In this document: positions 63,636 to 64,000 of the stretch, piece by piece
Position numbering within the stretch: the first letter of the stretch is position 1
How the letters are laid out: each line of letters opens with the position of its first letter
Origin: Porticoccus sp950063125
GTDB lineage: Bacteria > Pseudomonadota > Gammaproteobacteria > Pseudomonadales > Porticoccaceae
Strand: one strand, 5' to 3'
Length of the DNA stretch: 64,000 bases
Assembly (NCBI RefSeq): GCF_963973895.1
Contig: NZ_CAXBBF010000001.1
The notes under the pieces: model-generated
Told to the model about the DNA's origin: nothing
The model's database searches: none
What the model saw: the letters and a program-made list of their open reading frames with translations, nothing else
Position numbers and translations under genes: made by a program

Positions 63636-64000
63636 ATGTATAAAAATATTCTGGTTCCGACGGATTTGACGGATAAAAGCGAGCCCGCTATCCGGCAGGC
63701 ACTATCGATGGCTCTCCGGTCCGGTGGCCAGTTACATCTGCTGCATGTACTGGAGAAGCTGGGTGGTGAAACCGATGGAGAGCTGGAAGCTTTTTACCAG
63801 AAGCTTGCCAGTCAGGCCGACGAAACCCTGACGCGTTGGCAGCAACATTTTCAGTCAGAGTTTCCCGGCGTGCCAATTGAGAAGTTGATAGCAGTGGGTA
63901 AGCGTGCCCCTGAAATCATCCATTATTGTGGAGAAGCGAACATAGACCTGATTGTGATGGCGGCCCGCACTATCAAACCGGAGCAAAAATCGTTTGGCAC
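63636..64000 (+). CDS. Universal stress protein UspA family (3' end outside window)
   Basis: The visible 121 residues begin MYKNILVPTDLTDKSEPAIR and reach IDLIVMAARTIKPEQKSFG, the usual Usp core just before the nucleotide-binding GxxGSxT loop, which would lie beyond the right edge. AAAGGAG precedes the ATG at 63636 by about eight bases. Usp proteins act in stress survival. Confidence 0.93.
   Translation, partial: MYKNILVPTDLTDKSEPAIRQALSMALRSGGQLHLLHVLEKLGGETDGELEAFYQKLASQADETLTRWQQHFQSEFPGVPIEKLIAVGKRAPEIIHYCGEANIDLIVMAARTIKPEQKSFG

Overview
The window looks like the chromosome of a marine-type gammaproteobacterium close to the Pseudomonadales/Cellvibrionales. The evidence is the housekeeping gene content and synteny of the Pseudomonas type: secA-argJ-mutT, then yacG-coaE-pilDCB divergent from pilA, then nadC, a DUF1631 gene, ampD and ampE, followed by fxsA-groES-groEL and xseB-ispA-dxs. 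No rRNA, tRNA, CRISPR array or intact transposon was seen. Both ends cut a gene: secA on the left, a universal stress protein on the right.

Layout. 0-4.6 kb: protein export (secA), arginine biosynthesis (argJ), nucleotide sanitation (mutT), yacG. 4.8-10.2 kb: coaE and the type IV pilus locus pilD-pilC-pilB, divergent from pilA, which has a good sigma-54 promoter and its own terminator. 10.3-29.5 kb: an accessory block sitting between pilA and nadC, which are neighbours in Pseudomonas. It holds a membrane-anchored sulfatase-fold transferase, a GT-C-like membrane protein, a WecE-like aminotransferase, methyltransferases, GtrA flippase-like proteins, a sugar acetyltransferase, an epimerase, an ATP-grasp enzyme and a GtrB-like glycosyltransferase. 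The AT-rich part carries two inverted ends of the same insertion-sequence type and three truncated genes at those ends. It is followed by an unknown 500-residue protein, an FbpABC ferric iron importer with a Fur-like box, and a three-gene module (CDP-alcohol phosphotransferase, GtrA protein, inositol-3-phosphate synthase) that suggests an inositol phospholipid.

29.5-41 kb: nadC, two tandem DUF1631 paralogues, the peptidoglycan-recycling genes ampD, ampE and ampG around an ABC-2 exporter, an alkyltransferase-like DNA repair protein and fxsA. 41-45 kb: groES-groEL behind a sigma-32 promoter, sodB, and a PuuD-like membrane protein. 45-55.8 kb: a coiled-coil membrane protein, class I fumarase, an OmpA-family porin, sbcB, pyrB, a PlsC-like acyltransferase, a DinG-type helicase, yqcC and an SDR. 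55.8-59 kb: xseB-ispA-dxs (isoprenoid precursor operon). 59-59.5 kb: a gene-free stretch that appears to encode a CsrA/RsmA-sequestering small RNA behind a GacA box, and perhaps a second small RNA. 59.5-64 kb: HNH nuclease, atypical SDR, neurotransmitter:sodium symporter-type transporter, quinone-oxidoreductase-like enzyme and a Usp protein.

The most distinctive items are (i) the candidate Rsm/Csr small RNA, (ii) the IS-scarred glycan island next to pilA, which contains all parts of a GtrA/GtrB/GT-C three-component glycosylation pathway, (iii) the inositol-lipid module, (iv) the duplicated DUF1631 genes, and (v) an ampD gene that appears to start at ATT. All functions are inferred from reading motifs; no database search was run.
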